Below, piece by piece: positions 53,426-64,000 of a stretch of DNA of 64,000 nt. Source of the DNA: Scleroderma bovista (Eukaryota > Basidiomycota > Agaricomycetes > Boletales > Sclerodermataceae); contig JAYMGJ010000010.1 in assembly GCA_037178675.1 (NCBI GenBank), forward strand, positions 1 to 64,000. The letters are read 5' to 3'. Each line of letters starts with the position of its first letter. Within the stretch, counting starts at the first letter, position 1. Under the pieces are notes generated by a model, which saw only the letters and a program-made list of their open reading frames with translations, had not been told where the DNA came from and searched no databases. Both the position numbers and the translations under genes were made by a program.

Positions 53426-54576
53426 TTACAAGAACCGGTTGAAGAACTTCACTGAAGCCTCGAAGGAGCCTTCTTTGCCTGCCTTGACCTTTGGATCGGA
53501 CAAATCACCACGAACAGCAAACCCATGGCTACATCCTTCAAAGTACTCGCGGCGGTATGTGTCGGTGAATTGATTCCCGCCACCAAGAATTTCATCGGCT
53601 TTGACCTGCGCGTCGTGTGGGAATCGCTTGTCGATCGTGCAGGAGTTGATCAGGAGAGGTGCATTGGAAAGCTCCTTGTATTTCTGATGAGGGAGGATAT
53701 CAGGTTGCATACGAAAATCGATATTGAGGGCATTTACCATAAAATCCTTCGGGATCTCGAGGAATGCCGGATGCGAAACGACGGTGACCTTGACAAGATT
53801 TTGGAATGCGAGGTCGAAAGCGTACCGGGCTGCGGCGTCCATGTCAGGGTATTGTCTCAGACAGTCAAACAGTCGAGAGAAAGAGACATACCACCAAAGC
53901 AGTAGCCGGTAACACCGAACTCCGTCACGCCCTGTTCTCTGAGAGCGGCGATGACCTTGTCAACGTTTGGACGGGTCTCATCGTTGCCATGTTTGGAGAG
54001 CCAGGGGATAAAGTCGAAATTAGTATTAGGGCGCTTGTGATGATGATCAGGGATGCTAAGATGTGTATGGTTTGGAGTTCGATACATACAGGAAGGACAT
54101 CATCGGAAATTGGATCTCCGTTCAGGTAGTCAATCGCGATAGTCTGGTGGGGTTAATTTGCAAAAGAATGCTAAAGAGAGAGGGAAAGAGCGCACCTTGA
54201 ACCCATTCCTAGCAAAGTCGTCGACAAGGAGCTGTGATCATATCAGTATGTTTATCGATCCAAGGCTAATTATCATACCTGGGAGTTGATCAGTTCGATA
54301 CCAAAGACGTCAGTGAGGAAGAGAATGGCTTTCTCCTTGGGGCATTCTCCCGAAGGGGTGCCAACGTAGCATTTCACCCCTCCAATGACTTCGACTTCAC
54401 CTACATCAGCAGAAGGACAACCACCTCAACGATAGTCGTCAGGATGATCGAAAAGAGATGTACCCTCAGGAATGCCCTCGTGGCGAACACCTACTTGTCG
54501 TCAGAGTTATTAGACGATCAGCTCCTGGCAGCTTCACATGTTTCTCACCCTTGATGCAATCGTTGCAATGAGACAT
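53426..54576 (-). CDS. Dienelactone hydrolase family protein, intact (270 aa)
   Basis: Seven exons: 54576-54549, 54490-54464, 54400-54279, 54231-54196, 54143-54090, 54033-53892, 53829-53426 (813 nt in frame). Alpha/beta-hydrolase of the DLH type: MSHCNDCIKG start, FLTDVFGIELINSQLLVDDF, nucleophile motif GYCFG (exon 6/7), VVSHPAFLEIP, the acid-bearing region PLLINSCTIDKRFPHDAQVKADE and the catalytic His in SHGFAVRGDL. Members hydrolyse dienelactones or other cyclic esters in aromatic-compound breakdown, using a Cys-Asp-His triad. No signal peptide; cytosolic. Copy A, 0.8 kb away, is its inverted-segment pseudogene. Confidence 0.92.
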
Positions 54577-54739
54577 CGTATACTGTCACAACAAGGAAGA
54601 TAAGAACTTCAAGGGCGCTCATGTCGACCAACGAGCTTAAACCATGTGTATACTACTAGTATAGGACGGCCGCCAAATAACCAGCCAATAATCAGCTTAC
54701 TAAGTCTCTCCAGGTTCCCACGTGTGACATTCGCTGACT

Positions 54740-55262
54740 CATCATGCAAAGTCTCGAGGTGAATCAACGTCGTTTTTGCACGATATTACAGTAAGTACGT
54801 GAAAGATATCCACCGAGTCAGACCCCCACACAGAATGATGCTCCTCATCTCTAGCGCAGGGTAAGCAAGATGCACTTCTTCCCACCTCGCGTGCAAGGCC
54901 ATTTCCTACTATTCGGTTTCAGGCGACCTTCTGAACCTTGGATTTGGTCCAGCAGAAAACCACACCCCCCGGGGACTATGGTGTTCAATGCCGTCGCCTA
55001 CATTCAGTACTTCCTACAATATCCCCCAGTGCTTTACTACATCTGCCAGGATTCAGCAAGGAATGGAGGTGCCTCCAGAATACTTATTTACGCCAGATGG
55101 CATTCAAACCATCACGTTGCGGACTTATTCTCCGCCATGTCATGATTGTCCGTGGCTAGGCCATGTATCTCGACCGAGGAGGGGATCGGGCGTGCACGTT
55201 GACAGTGATCTGAACACTTTTGGATGGTGTGTTTTCGCTTTCCAGAGTATCTTCGACTAAGC
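54740..55262 (+). pseudogene. Second copy of the unrecognised ORF
   Basis: It aligns with 49340-49940: CAAAGTCTCGAGGTG, ATGCTCCTCATCTC and PPRVQGHFLLFGF, then a deletion of the DDDLLKLSHIAF part. The reading switches frame to IPQCFTTSARIQQGMEVPPE and YLFTPDGIQTITL, then CHDCPWLGHVSRPRR. An in-frame stop (TAG) precedes RRVSKM. It is divergent from the following small-protein gene, as in the other duplicate. Confidence 0.55.
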
Positions 55263-55490
55263 TTACCGCTAGTATGATGATTAATTGTCCGACGCCGATT
55301 ACCGAGTGTGATCCACTTGTCCAAATTGACATATTACTTCCTCCTCGAGAACCGTAAGTTATGCTTGGTGCTGCTGCCCGTTTCAGTTAGTGGTATCATT
55401 GAAGTGTACTACTGATTTCATACAATCCCTCGCCCTAGCGCACAACAGCCTCAATTCATAGGTAATTCGTTCGATTCTTTTGACGTCCAA

Positions 55491-56120
55491 TTATTCAACT
55501 TGCTCGGTATCCTCAACTTGTCCTACCACTCGCTCAAATCTAAATAAAACATCGTTGGGGAAATGAGGTGGGTGTGAATGCCCAATAACTTTGACAGGCT
55601 GGACGAGTATCTATAAATAAGGTGCGTTCAGATAACACTCCAACTTGGTGGAAATATCAGCCTTTACCTGAGGGCTCTTGCCGGTTTCCGGAGCCGTCCA
55701 CACATCTTTCGTTCCCTGTTTCTCAATTCTATAGGACTGATCTAACCATTTCATAAAACACAAATTCAGGTCTACTTACGTGTAGGCACGTTGGTTTGGC
55801 CTGAAGATGACGACCCATCTCTGAGGAGTTACCTCAGGAAATTCGAACAAGCGACCCCCGATATCGACTGCAGCCCCGATATCGTAGACATTGTCCCCCA
55901 CTTTCATGACGCTGAACTGTTAGAAGCCATTTGTTGACAAAGTCAGATCGCGACATCAGGCTTCACCTACCATTTCAGGTTGGGCGCCATCAGGGAGTTC
56001 GATAATGGGCCTAGGAGGGGGTGGAAAGATGTCGGGGTGTATGAGGACAGGGCCCAGGGCCTTGCCAGTGAAGGTGCGGATGATGTATTTCGCAGATGAG
56101 GCTAAGGGTTCGTCACTCAT
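55491..56120 (-). CDS. Small protein resembling mushroom beta-trefoil I66/ricin-B-like family (155 aa)
   Basis: Four exons: 56120-55971, 55916-55780, 55728-55668, 55610-55491 (468 nt in frame). Sequence landmarks: YIIRTFTGKALGP, PPPPRPIIELPDG, VGDNVYDIGAAVDI, TPQRWVVIFRPNQRAYTIE, WTAPETG and a C-terminal GHSHPPHFPNDVLFRFERVV. The YxI..G pattern near the start, repeated strand-like segments and a final PPxxPxxVLFxF resemble mushroom I66-type protease inhibitors and related beta-trefoil lectins, small cytosolic defence proteins. That link is by pattern only. Two relatives are in the window (50.2 kb broken, 60.4 kb intact), with identical intron positions. Confidence 0.65.
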
Positions 56121-57740
56121 GGTTGTGATGGCTTTACAGAATGTTGGCTCTAGGGTAGTGTGACAGCGTTTGGCCACATTTTATCCCTTCAAAGCTCCGT
56201 GGCTACAAGGTTTTCTCCGAGAGCAGAGACCCAGTCATATCAGTGAGCGCCAGATGTTAGAATAGGGATAGAATTTTTTGGAAGATGTTTGCGGTACTTC
56301 TCCAGACAATATGCTATTGCTCCCTTCCCTTGGAGCGCCGTACACGCCGGTTCACTTGGTTCTCCGAGTCCCAGTGCCTGGTCTGGATGTCCTCAGAACC
56401 AAAAGAAAGCCTCCGAACAAACACTCCCAGCAATGACTGTAGTAGGGTTGAATAACCTGTGTATGCCATAGATGTGTTCCTATCTGTAACATGCCAGAAC
56501 CAAGGGTGCAGAGGTAGTACCCATCCTGCAACCGAGTAGCGCTGTATAACTGCGCATCCCACTGATCCCAGGTACAATGGTGGTCGATGGCAAGATAAGT
56601 TCCGTTGCTTGCTTCCTTAACGTTAACTATGAACTTGTTAAAAATGAAAATTTAGTGTGAGGTTATGTAAGTGAATACAACAGTGATGGTAGAAGTCCGG
56701 GCTCTTCATTCGTGAGGATGACCGGAATGGGGACGTGGGTGTTAGTCATTATACTAACATAAGCGTTGCCTTCGACGCATGATATATAACGTTCGGAGTT
56801 GTCAGGCGTGATGAGAATGAAATAGTGGGGATGGCTACTGAAGGCGAGAACATGAGGTGGGGTTTTATCTTCGGACTGTGGGGCTTGATTTTCTGCAGTG
56901 GACGTTTGAAATGCCAGTAAGCGCGCCGATCCTTCTTCCATAGCTGAAATTGGGACACTTTCAATAAAGTTCAGAAGTAAAAGGGGAGATCAAACGGAAA
57001 AGTTAATCTTGAGAGGGCGAATCTGATAATTACATCGATGATCACTTCATTTCATATTTCTGGCGCTTGTATTTCGGCGCAAAGCCTCAAGTGGTTACAC
57101 TAAGTGGCTAGCAGTCAGAATATGGGCTATGACATTTCATAATGAACAAACAAATAAATGGCCAATTTCTAGATTTAAGGGCTTCAGTACCGGGCGTGAA
57201 CAGCAGGTGGAGCATACAATTGGATACTCGTCATGCGTCATCGTGGCCAGTTCCAAGCTAGATCAGAGTAATACATTGCAATATTGACGATGGTGAACGT
57301 GTCGGGACTAACCTCTCTTCAGAATGTACGTCATTTCATAGTATAGAATGAGATGGTCGAGGAAACGATAATTACATTTCATCGTTCACATCGAGCCAAC
57401 TTTCGACTGAAGTACACCCAAAAGAGAAATGAAACTTGGTCGAAATAGGATATCAGCGCTTCAGAATGGGGCAAGAATAACAAGATGACTCACGCGAATG
57501 GTAGGCCAGATACAAGTACAAAGATTCAACGACCAAGGAATTGTTTCCTTGAGCGTGACCTATGACGACAGTGTCACGCGTGACCGTTACAACATAATCA
57601 GTGTGTCTTGATTTCCTTTTTTGCGATAATCAAACCCGTTTGCTCTGCCCCCAGCGCTCAGCTCCTCTAGCTTACCCTTCTCTCTCTCTTTCTCTTCCCC
57701 ACAGACCAAAAGCGTCGAAAGACACCCGAATTCCACAACC
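56121..57740. other. No firm gene
   Basis: A minus-strand frame with ATG at 56941 (MEEGSARLLAFQTSTAENQ... to a stop at 56663) and another at 56577-56314 are open but unrecognisable. They may be exons of an unknown gene. The region 57000-57600 is AT-rich with no feature. A pyrimidine-rich tract (57670-57700, CTTCTCTCTCTCTTTCTCTTC) just upstream of 57741 looks like a fungal promoter CT-box. Confidence 0.4.
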
Positions 57741-58972
57741 ATGGCTCCCAAACCAGGGGTGTTCGCATTGCCATATGCATCCACGCACAAAGCTCGCGCC
57801 GACGTCATCCAGCCGGACAACACGACTATGACGATCTCATATCAGCACCAGCAGCATTTCCAGGTCCAGCCCCAGCCACAGATTCAGTCTGCTTCCAACC
57901 CTCACATTCACCACGTTCACCACCACACATCCGTCGCTGGTCCTAGCCCCTCCAGGGCTCACGGTACGTCAGGGTTCATTCACGCGGCGAGCCAAATCTT
58001 ATCTTGGGTCTGGCGTGTGGTTCTCGACAGATGACCCAAAAAGAGAAAAGAAACGCAAGGATATCTCGGGCAAACTTGGAAAAGAAATGAATGATCGACG
58101 AGACGAGTGCGCATCTGATTGACTCTTTCATTCCTCTCTACACTCACTCATACATGCAGGGGCAGGCACTTTGCAGAAAATATATCAGCTTTGCATAGCA
58201 CAGCAATACAACTGGCATCCCGTCCTGAAACATACTCACTCTATAACCTCCGCATGTACCCTCTGTCTCTCGAGCGCTCCGCTCTCCTCGCACAGGCATC
58301 ATTCGAGGCAAAGAACTCTTTACGCGCTATCCAGACAGCTTACGAGGAGGAACGCGAACGCGTAGAAGAGGAATGGCGGAAAGGCCGAGACCGCGTGCGT
58401 GAGAGACTTTTGGAAGGCATCGAAGAACGTAGACGCAGAGCTCGAGAAGAGAAGGAGGGCGAAGGTGCTGTCAACGGTACGCTGAGCACGTCCACGTGTT
58501 ACTGGAAACTCATCGATCTCCCTTCCCTTGCATAGACCCCTCACTAGACATCCAATCCCGTATTCACATTACCCGCAAACTCCGAAATAAAGTCGGTACC
58601 TCTCCGCCTCCTACACCTTTGGTAGGACTCAGTATCGGAAACGGGAGTATGACCCCAATAACTACTGGTCCTCTTACCAACCCCCATTCTCTTTCCGTCG
58701 ACGAACTTCCTTCGCCATTCCCCTTCCCACTTACGGCAGTGACACTGACGAATGGACACCACTTTGCTTCTGGTGCAGGTGGCACCGGAAATGGTAGGAG
58801 ACGTGCCAAGGGGGCAGGCCCGGGTCAGACTTCTGTTGGTGTGGGTGGCCTGGGCAAAAGTCTGGCAATATTGGGTCCATGTAAAGACCTTGAGATTGAG
58901 GCAGACCTATTTGAGATCAGGAGGGGTACGAAGAGGAGAAGGGCTGCTGCCATTTCGTCGAAGGTTTCATAG
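57741..58972 (+). CDS. Sds3-like protein (histone deacetylase complex subunit)
   Basis: Exons 57741-57963, 58177-58476, 58536-58972 (960 nt, 319 aa). The N-terminus MAPKPGVFALPYASTHKARA is followed by a Gln/His-rich stretch (HQQHFQVQPQPQIQ, HIHHVHHH). Residues about 95-170 form a highly charged coiled coil: LERSALLAQASFEAKNSLRA, AYEEERERVEEEWRKGRDRV, RERLLEGIEERRRRAREEKE. Then IHITRKLRN and, at the C-terminus, EADLFEIRRGTKRRR. This is the arrangement of Sds3/BRMS1-type subunits of Rpd3L/Sin3 deacetylase complexes; a nuclear co-repressor role is known for the family. The exon 2 start was chosen (acceptor TTTGCAG) because it keeps the coiled coil in frame. Confidence 0.75.
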
Positions 58973-59069
58973 GACTTACGGTACAGATAGGCTCGTAATT
59001 TTGTGTATTTATCTTATCTTTCCGCAATTGGTTAGCGGAGATCTTAACCATTCCGCCTGGAAACTTATC

Positions 59070-60238
59070 ATGACAGAACAATCCCCAAGCAAACGCACCT
59101 TTCCCCCTCTCTACACGCCCACAGGAAATGTGGATACCGACAGACTTGCATTCTTTCATATTCTCGAGAGGCTCAAGGTGCGCTGACTTGTTGGTCCCAT
59201 CCCACTGACCAGAGGATTCATTCTGTGCCAGACGCAAAAACGCACCGGGTGGATAGACCACAGTGCACGTGAACTATTTAACTGATCAATGAATTCCGAG
59301 TGACTGACTTTTCCGGGAAAACTAATTCCACTTCATACGGAACAACTACAGATACCTAATCCAGAGAGGTGAGTATGCAAGCACAGAGAATTTCTCACCA
59401 ACTTCCAAATTCCGCATAGCATCGCGGATCACATGTACCGCATGGCCATTCTTGCGATGTGTACATCCGACGAAGGGCTCGATGTCGCAAAGTGAGTTCG
59501 ACACTTCGTTTCCATGGCGTTGTGAATCCTGCTTGTCTGACTTGTAGGTGTGTGATGATGTGCGTTGTCCATGACCTCGCAGAGGCACAAGGTTATAAGA
59601 TTTCTACTATCTGACTTGATTGACACTCCTAACGTATTCTTATGGTCCGACTGGTATGTCTGCACATAGTTGGCGATATTTCACCCCGCGAAGGGATATC
59701 CAAGGAGAAGAAGCGACACCTTGAATCGGTTCGTGTCATCCCAAACCTCTTCCGAGGTGGTTTGATAACACCAATACCAACAGGAGGCAATGCACAACTT
59801 CGTGCATGGTATGCTGCACGGAAGTGAAGCTGCTCTAAGGGTAGAGGCACTTTGGAAGGTAAGTATTTATCCCTCAGAGCATGAAGGTCATACATCTTAT
59901 TCGATACACATGAGGAGTAGGAGTACGAAGAACAACAAACGAAAGAAGCGAAATTCGTAAAAGGTACATCCTTCCTTCTTTCGGCACTCCATAACCAACC
60001 AATCATAACATAGATCTGGACCGCCTTGAAATGGCGCTACAAGGTCTGTCAAAGTTCCCCATTGTCTCTTGTCTGCTGACATCAGGGAAAACAAACAGCT
60101 TGCGAGTACGAGAAGGCACATGGCGCAAGAAACTTACAGGGATTCTTTGATAGCAGTTTACCTCACCTGCGCCATGAAGAGGTAAAAAGGTGGGGGAATG
60201 AGGTTCAGAAGGAACGGGGATCAGTCAAAATCAATTAG
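59070..60238 (+). CDS. HD-domain 5'-deoxynucleotidase, HDDC2/YGK1 type
   Basis: Ten exons: 59070-59177, 59232-59264, 59352-59368, 59420-59491, 59548-59591, 59670-59728, 59784-59858, 59921-59963, 60014-60043, 60099-60238 (621 nt, 206 aa, in frame). HD-domain motifs: H in PESIADHMYRMAILAM, HD in CVVHDLAEAQVGDISP, and D in KDLDRLEMALQACEYE. The metal-binding H...HD...D set is complete. The end LQGFFDSSLPHLRHEEVKRW is family-typical. Such enzymes dephosphorylate deoxyribonucleoside 5'-monophosphates. Keeping frame between exons 2 and 3 requires a GC-AG intron (AGT|GCACGT). Lies 97 nt after the Sds3-like gene, same strand. Confidence 0.88.
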
Positions 60239-60447
60239 CCTCTGGAACTGGTACAGTAAAATTATGCAACACTTGGCAAGTTTCACTATTGAATCAACAT
60301 TTTGTACTGTTGACCAGAAACCTTTGATCCTAACTCATGCAAACGACGGGGTCATCATCGCACGACTCAACATCAGTCATATAGCACTACGACTAATACA
60401 TAAGCCTGACTTGTACAAGATTATCTCGATCCTTCTCGTCATTGTGA

Positions 60448-61036
60448 TTAAGCATTGACAGTGACCAACCTGAACAACACATTCTGCGGCAAGTCCTCTT
60501 CACTGACATGGGGAAGGTGTTGTATATGGATCTGCAACTGCAGTGTGTAAGGTTATCACCCTCGAGAATGACAGCTAACAATTTTTACCTTTCCATTTCT
60601 GTTTGCAGGTGTGGTCCATGCACCACTGCCGTTAGCTGCTTCAATGCTGTAGAGAGTTTTTAATCATTTGCCATCAAAATATAGCGATGAAGTGGCTCAC
60701 GTGAATGCATCATGGGTCGGCCTAAAGGTGAGTTTCCAATGCTGAGGAGATACGATCCAGTGGACAAGAAGGCCGTCCTTGTTTACAGCACTATCAACTC
60801 CGTAAGTACCGTCGTTATATTGCCCGATGGAGAACTGTTACAAGTGCAAGATTTATTTCGTATCAGCTTTTGGCATCAAATGTGTGACATGAAGTATAAC
60901 CCACTCTACTAGCTCTAGTGCCCGCCGGAAGGATGACAATGGGTTGAGGAGGGGGTGGGATCCCACTACCGGGTTTATCGGGTGCGTAGCCCAGATACTT
61001 GCCATCTGGTACGGTTTTAATCAGGTACTCGGTCAT
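60448..61036 (-). CDS. Small beta-trefoil-like protein, second intact copy (137 aa)
   Basis: Four exons: 61036-60905, 60834-60701, 60646-60589, 60537-60448 (414 nt in frame). MTEYLIKTVPDGKYLGYAPD, GIPPPPQPIVILPAGT, GQYNDGTYGVDSAVN, SPQHWKLTFRPTHDAFTIEA and the C-terminal SEEDLPQNVLFRLVTVNA. It is homologous along its whole length, with the same intron positions, to the 155-aa gene at 55.5-56.1 kb (for example IFRPNQRAYTIE against TFRPTHDAFTIE). It is convergent with the HD-domain gene. Function by pattern only: I66/ricin-B-like inhibitor or lectin. Confidence 0.65.
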
Positions 61037-61039
61037 GAT

Positions 61040-64000
61040 AAAAGTTGTGAGGAGTATTGAATGTTGCTCTTGGGGATAGTATTAGTACAGGCCTGTTCAC
61101 TCATCTTTTATCCTCGAGGTTGGTCGGTTTCGGAGCTCGCCGAAAAGCTGAGCATGCATCACATCAAAGGAATGGTGTAATAGGCCCTCACCGATGAGCA
61201 GTGATGTAAAAACATGCGCCCTGAGGCACTCGCACCCGATAACTGCCTTGTATTGTTTAATCGCCTTTTCCTTGCTTTCCCCATTTGAAGAGCTCATGGG
61301 AGGTTGGGACCTAGTTCAGGGAAAATATCCACGAGTGCCTGACACCATGAATAGACTGTCATCGTGCCGAAATCTGGTTGATCCGAAGATGCCTGGCGGG
61401 TTATTGGAATCATATGCATATGCTCGTTTGAAGGAGTAGGAATGTATGTGGAACTGCAAAGTTCACAGCATCATTGAGTAGTTGTTTGGTAAGCGATGGG
61501 GATGCACATATGCAATGCCTAAGTTCATACTTACAGAAAGGAATGAACGGCCACACCCGCATCCACCATCCATCGATGCCGAACAAGTAGATTCTTCCAC
61601 ATTCCGTACTACATAGCTCCTATGAGCCATCATGGGTCGATTCGGAATACTGTTTTCAAGCGCGGAAATGGCGGTAGGAATTGTGTAGAGCCAATTCATA
61701 AGAGTCGGCCCTTTCTAATCTCCGAGCAAGAGTTCCATTGTCGTTAATCAGTATGGTTTGGACCTGGCGCTGAGCGCTGATTGATAAGGTTCACCAGCGC
61801 ATCAGCATCAAGCAGTAGTTACCCCTGAATGCTCTTTGGTACGTACATAGAGCGATATTATTATTCTTTGATTTGTATAAGTGATGTTAACTTTGTCTTC
61901 ACGGGATTGTGTTAGTACAGAACGAACGAACCATGCAACGCCCATCAGGCTTCCCCACACTAAAGCCAGGACGGCGACACTAAAACGCGCGGCGGCAACG
62001 ATGCGGACTACTGCCAAGGGCCAGAGACAGGCCACAGGCGTCTTAGCTGAACATTACAACGACAGCAGAGTGCGATGTGGGGTGACGTGCTCCATCTTCA
62101 GGGCTTCCGATTGAAATAGGACACCATAATAGCTCCACCAAGAAAGAAGGCCATAATGCTCGCATAACCAACGCGGTTAGTGGTGTGAAATTGCCAGCAT
62201 AGATTTTCTAAATATAGCCTGACAAGGTCAATGGAAGGCACTGCGGTACGACATACATGAAGTGAAAGGGCCGCCCATCAGGAACTCGCCCTGTTTCAAC
62301 AGTGGCACTGTAAGCCGAGCAGCGAAGCCGAAAATATCAACCCACTTGTTGAACAGATTCCCCACTACTGGAACGAATACGGTACAGACCCCATATTCAA
62401 CATGTTCGACACGCCTGTTAAATTCCCCTCGTGGTTAGTGACCGATTCCTGACCATCACCGACCACAATACCGCTACCTGGATGCCTCCCGGGAGCAGGA
62501 GTGTTTTCGTCAATCCCTTCATGGATAAATTTCCTCCTTCAAGTCGAAGAACGGACTGCTATCCTCAAACCCACACATCGCGAAATTGAAGTCCTTAGTT
62601 TCATCTCCTCAAAGTCGATGAAACAGAGCCCATCTGTGATTTCCGGTGGAAGCGAGTATGTCTGAGATGGCAAACCTATGGTTGTCCTCGCCTTCGCCGA
62701 CCCATTTGCTCCGAATTTCATGAAAGAACATTCTGCGTGTACATAAGTCGTCAATCCGTATCCAACGCGATAGAAGTGGGTGCAATACTACATGACAAAA
62801 CCCCGCTGTTATAGCACCGTGGAACTTGGCAAAAATGATGCACTCACTGGCCCGCACAATGACAAAAAGGGTAGTACTATGCTCAGCGAGGGCCCTCACT
62901 GTCGCTGTGTAGATGAATTGGCTTTCAGTGACACTGCAAAATTTTAGATACACCTCCAAACCTTCAAGATTTCGGTATTCTGGGTATTTCCTCGGGAAAC
63001 TGTCCACGGTGAAGAGTGTGGATGACGAGCATCGAAGAAGGTAGCAGCTACCTAGCCAGCGGTCTGGTACTAAAGGTAAAGTGTGGTAGATAAAGTAGTA
63101 AAATGATCACATTACCACGACTACTAGGCCCTTGAAATAGTAAGCCGTGGCGGCCCGTAGCAAGCTGGTGGTCGTTCGTGGTCATGGCTGTCGTCCGTCG
63201 TCATCAAATAAGATAGGGCTCAAGCACTTACCACTATACACTGTGGGAAGTAAAGTCACCAGTATTCAGTGATTGAATCACCTCTAATCAATGTCAACCG
63301 CATTACATATCAGTGACCAAGTACTGAAAATCAGTGTCCCTGGGTGACACTGAGTGCTCATTTTTGCTATTGAAATTCAGTGTCCGAGTCAGCGTCCATG
63401 GCACTGATTTAGAGTGTCTTTGGCAATTATTATCAGACATGTCAGCACTACTTTTCAGTGTAGAAGTAATGTATTTGTGTAGTCTACAACAGTAGGGATA
63501 TACACTGCAACAGATTACACCCACGCATCATGGTCATAGCAATACTGGCTGCCCGACCACGTCATCACTGAAACAGTGCTGCCATAATCGTCACAGGTCC
63601 GAGGTGGCATTGGTTACTCACGTTCTTAGTCACATTGTCTGTCGCTTGCGGCAGTGCTGATTGACCAAATTGTGTCACTGTATCGCTCCAATGCAAACAA
63701 AGACCACCATCGTTCCCCCCATCCTCATGTTCGAACATTGTTGAATTCAACATAGATCCAGTGTAAGTATTGGATGTCAAACGGGATGACATCCACTTAC
63801 ATACTATGACCTACACCCCCAAGGGCACCCTCGAAACACCGCCAGGTCAGATGTATTCCCTCGGCAGGATTCGTATGGCGAACGAGGAAAGTTCACGTTA
63901 ACGGCACGATCTTGATATACAATCGTGGAGTGCATAGCTCTGCACGAGAAATACTACGTCAGTGATAGCGGAGACAAGTGTGATCGCGAGTCAAAGGGAG
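61040..64000. other. No confident gene; weak minus-strand coding signals
   Basis: Around 62400-62110 the minus strand reads VEYGVCTVFVPVVGNLFNKW, VDIFGFAARLTVPLLKQGEF and RVGYASIMAFFLGGAIM, hydrophobic and membrane-like. 61997-61900 reads SMACLWPLAVVRIVAAARFS and VAVLALVWGSLMGVAWFV. These may be exons of an unrecognised membrane protein, or chance. The frame 63007-62609 (VTESQFIYTATVRALAEHST) is also unrecognised. From 63290 to 63520 words like CAGTGTC and ACACTGA recur in both orientations, perhaps a transposon end. Confidence 0.35.

Noticed and set aside
61900..62400. Membrane transporter gene
   Set aside because: Hydrophobic stretches in separate frames without a recognisable family signature or a consistent exon chain.
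63290..63520. Transposon terminus suggested by repeated CAGTGTC/GACACTG words
   Set aside because: No matching second end, target duplication or coding sequence within the window; left as a remark.

Overview
The window comes from a filamentous basidiomycete, most likely a mushroom-forming agaricomycete. Genes are split by many GT-AG introns of about 45-65 nt. Families typical of Agaricomycetes are present: FunK1 kinases, HET-domain proteins, a Plavaka transposon, and a DUF6589-type protein paired with a RecQ-like helicase. No rRNA or tRNA gene was recognised.

Left part (1-31 kb): a rearranged array of dynamin-like large GTPases. I count seven copies: a MITE-split relic (2.7-3.7 kb, -), a fragment (5.6 kb, +), a decayed full-length copy (6.2-9.0 kb, +), a copy split by a 6.5-kb Plavaka transposon (19.0 to 9.5 kb, -), one intact copy of 756 codons (22.7-20.0 kb, -), a frameshifted copy (26.8-24.0 kb, -) and a 5'/3'-truncated copy (29.7-30.7 kb, +). 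One intact small heat-shock protein gene (28.2-28.7 kb) and three broken Hsp20 pieces are interleaved with the array.

Middle (31-45 kb): HET-domain sequences. The main HET gene (33.9-31.0 kb, -) carries a 1-nt frameshift and a poly(A)-tailed retroposon with a 16-bp target duplication. A second HET C-terminal copy is split by a 5.6-kb element with an 11-bp target duplication that encodes a DUF6589-type putative transposase and a RecQ-like helicase. A degenerate CCT2 chaperonin fragment and a PD-(D/E)XK-like protein gene lie nearby.

45.4-49.3 kb: gene-free, mostly AT-rich, with tandem repeats and a striking GC-rich fold-back minisatellite whose strand composition flips at its centre.

Right part (49-64 kb): a partly duplicated block holding two dienelactone hydrolase genes (one intact, one broken by a 215-bp internal inversion), an unrecognised duplicated ORF, and a three-member family of small secretion-signal-less proteins resembling mushroom beta-trefoil (I66/ricin-B-like) proteins. 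Next come two ordinary conserved genes: an Sds3-like histone-deacetylase-complex subunit and an HDDC2-type HD-domain nucleotidase. The last 3 kb hold nothing I can call with confidence.

The dynamin/HET half looks like a fast-evolving accessory region in which paralogues are duplicated and then hit by mobile elements. Because an uninterrupted paralogue is nearby, most insertions can be read against an internal empty site.
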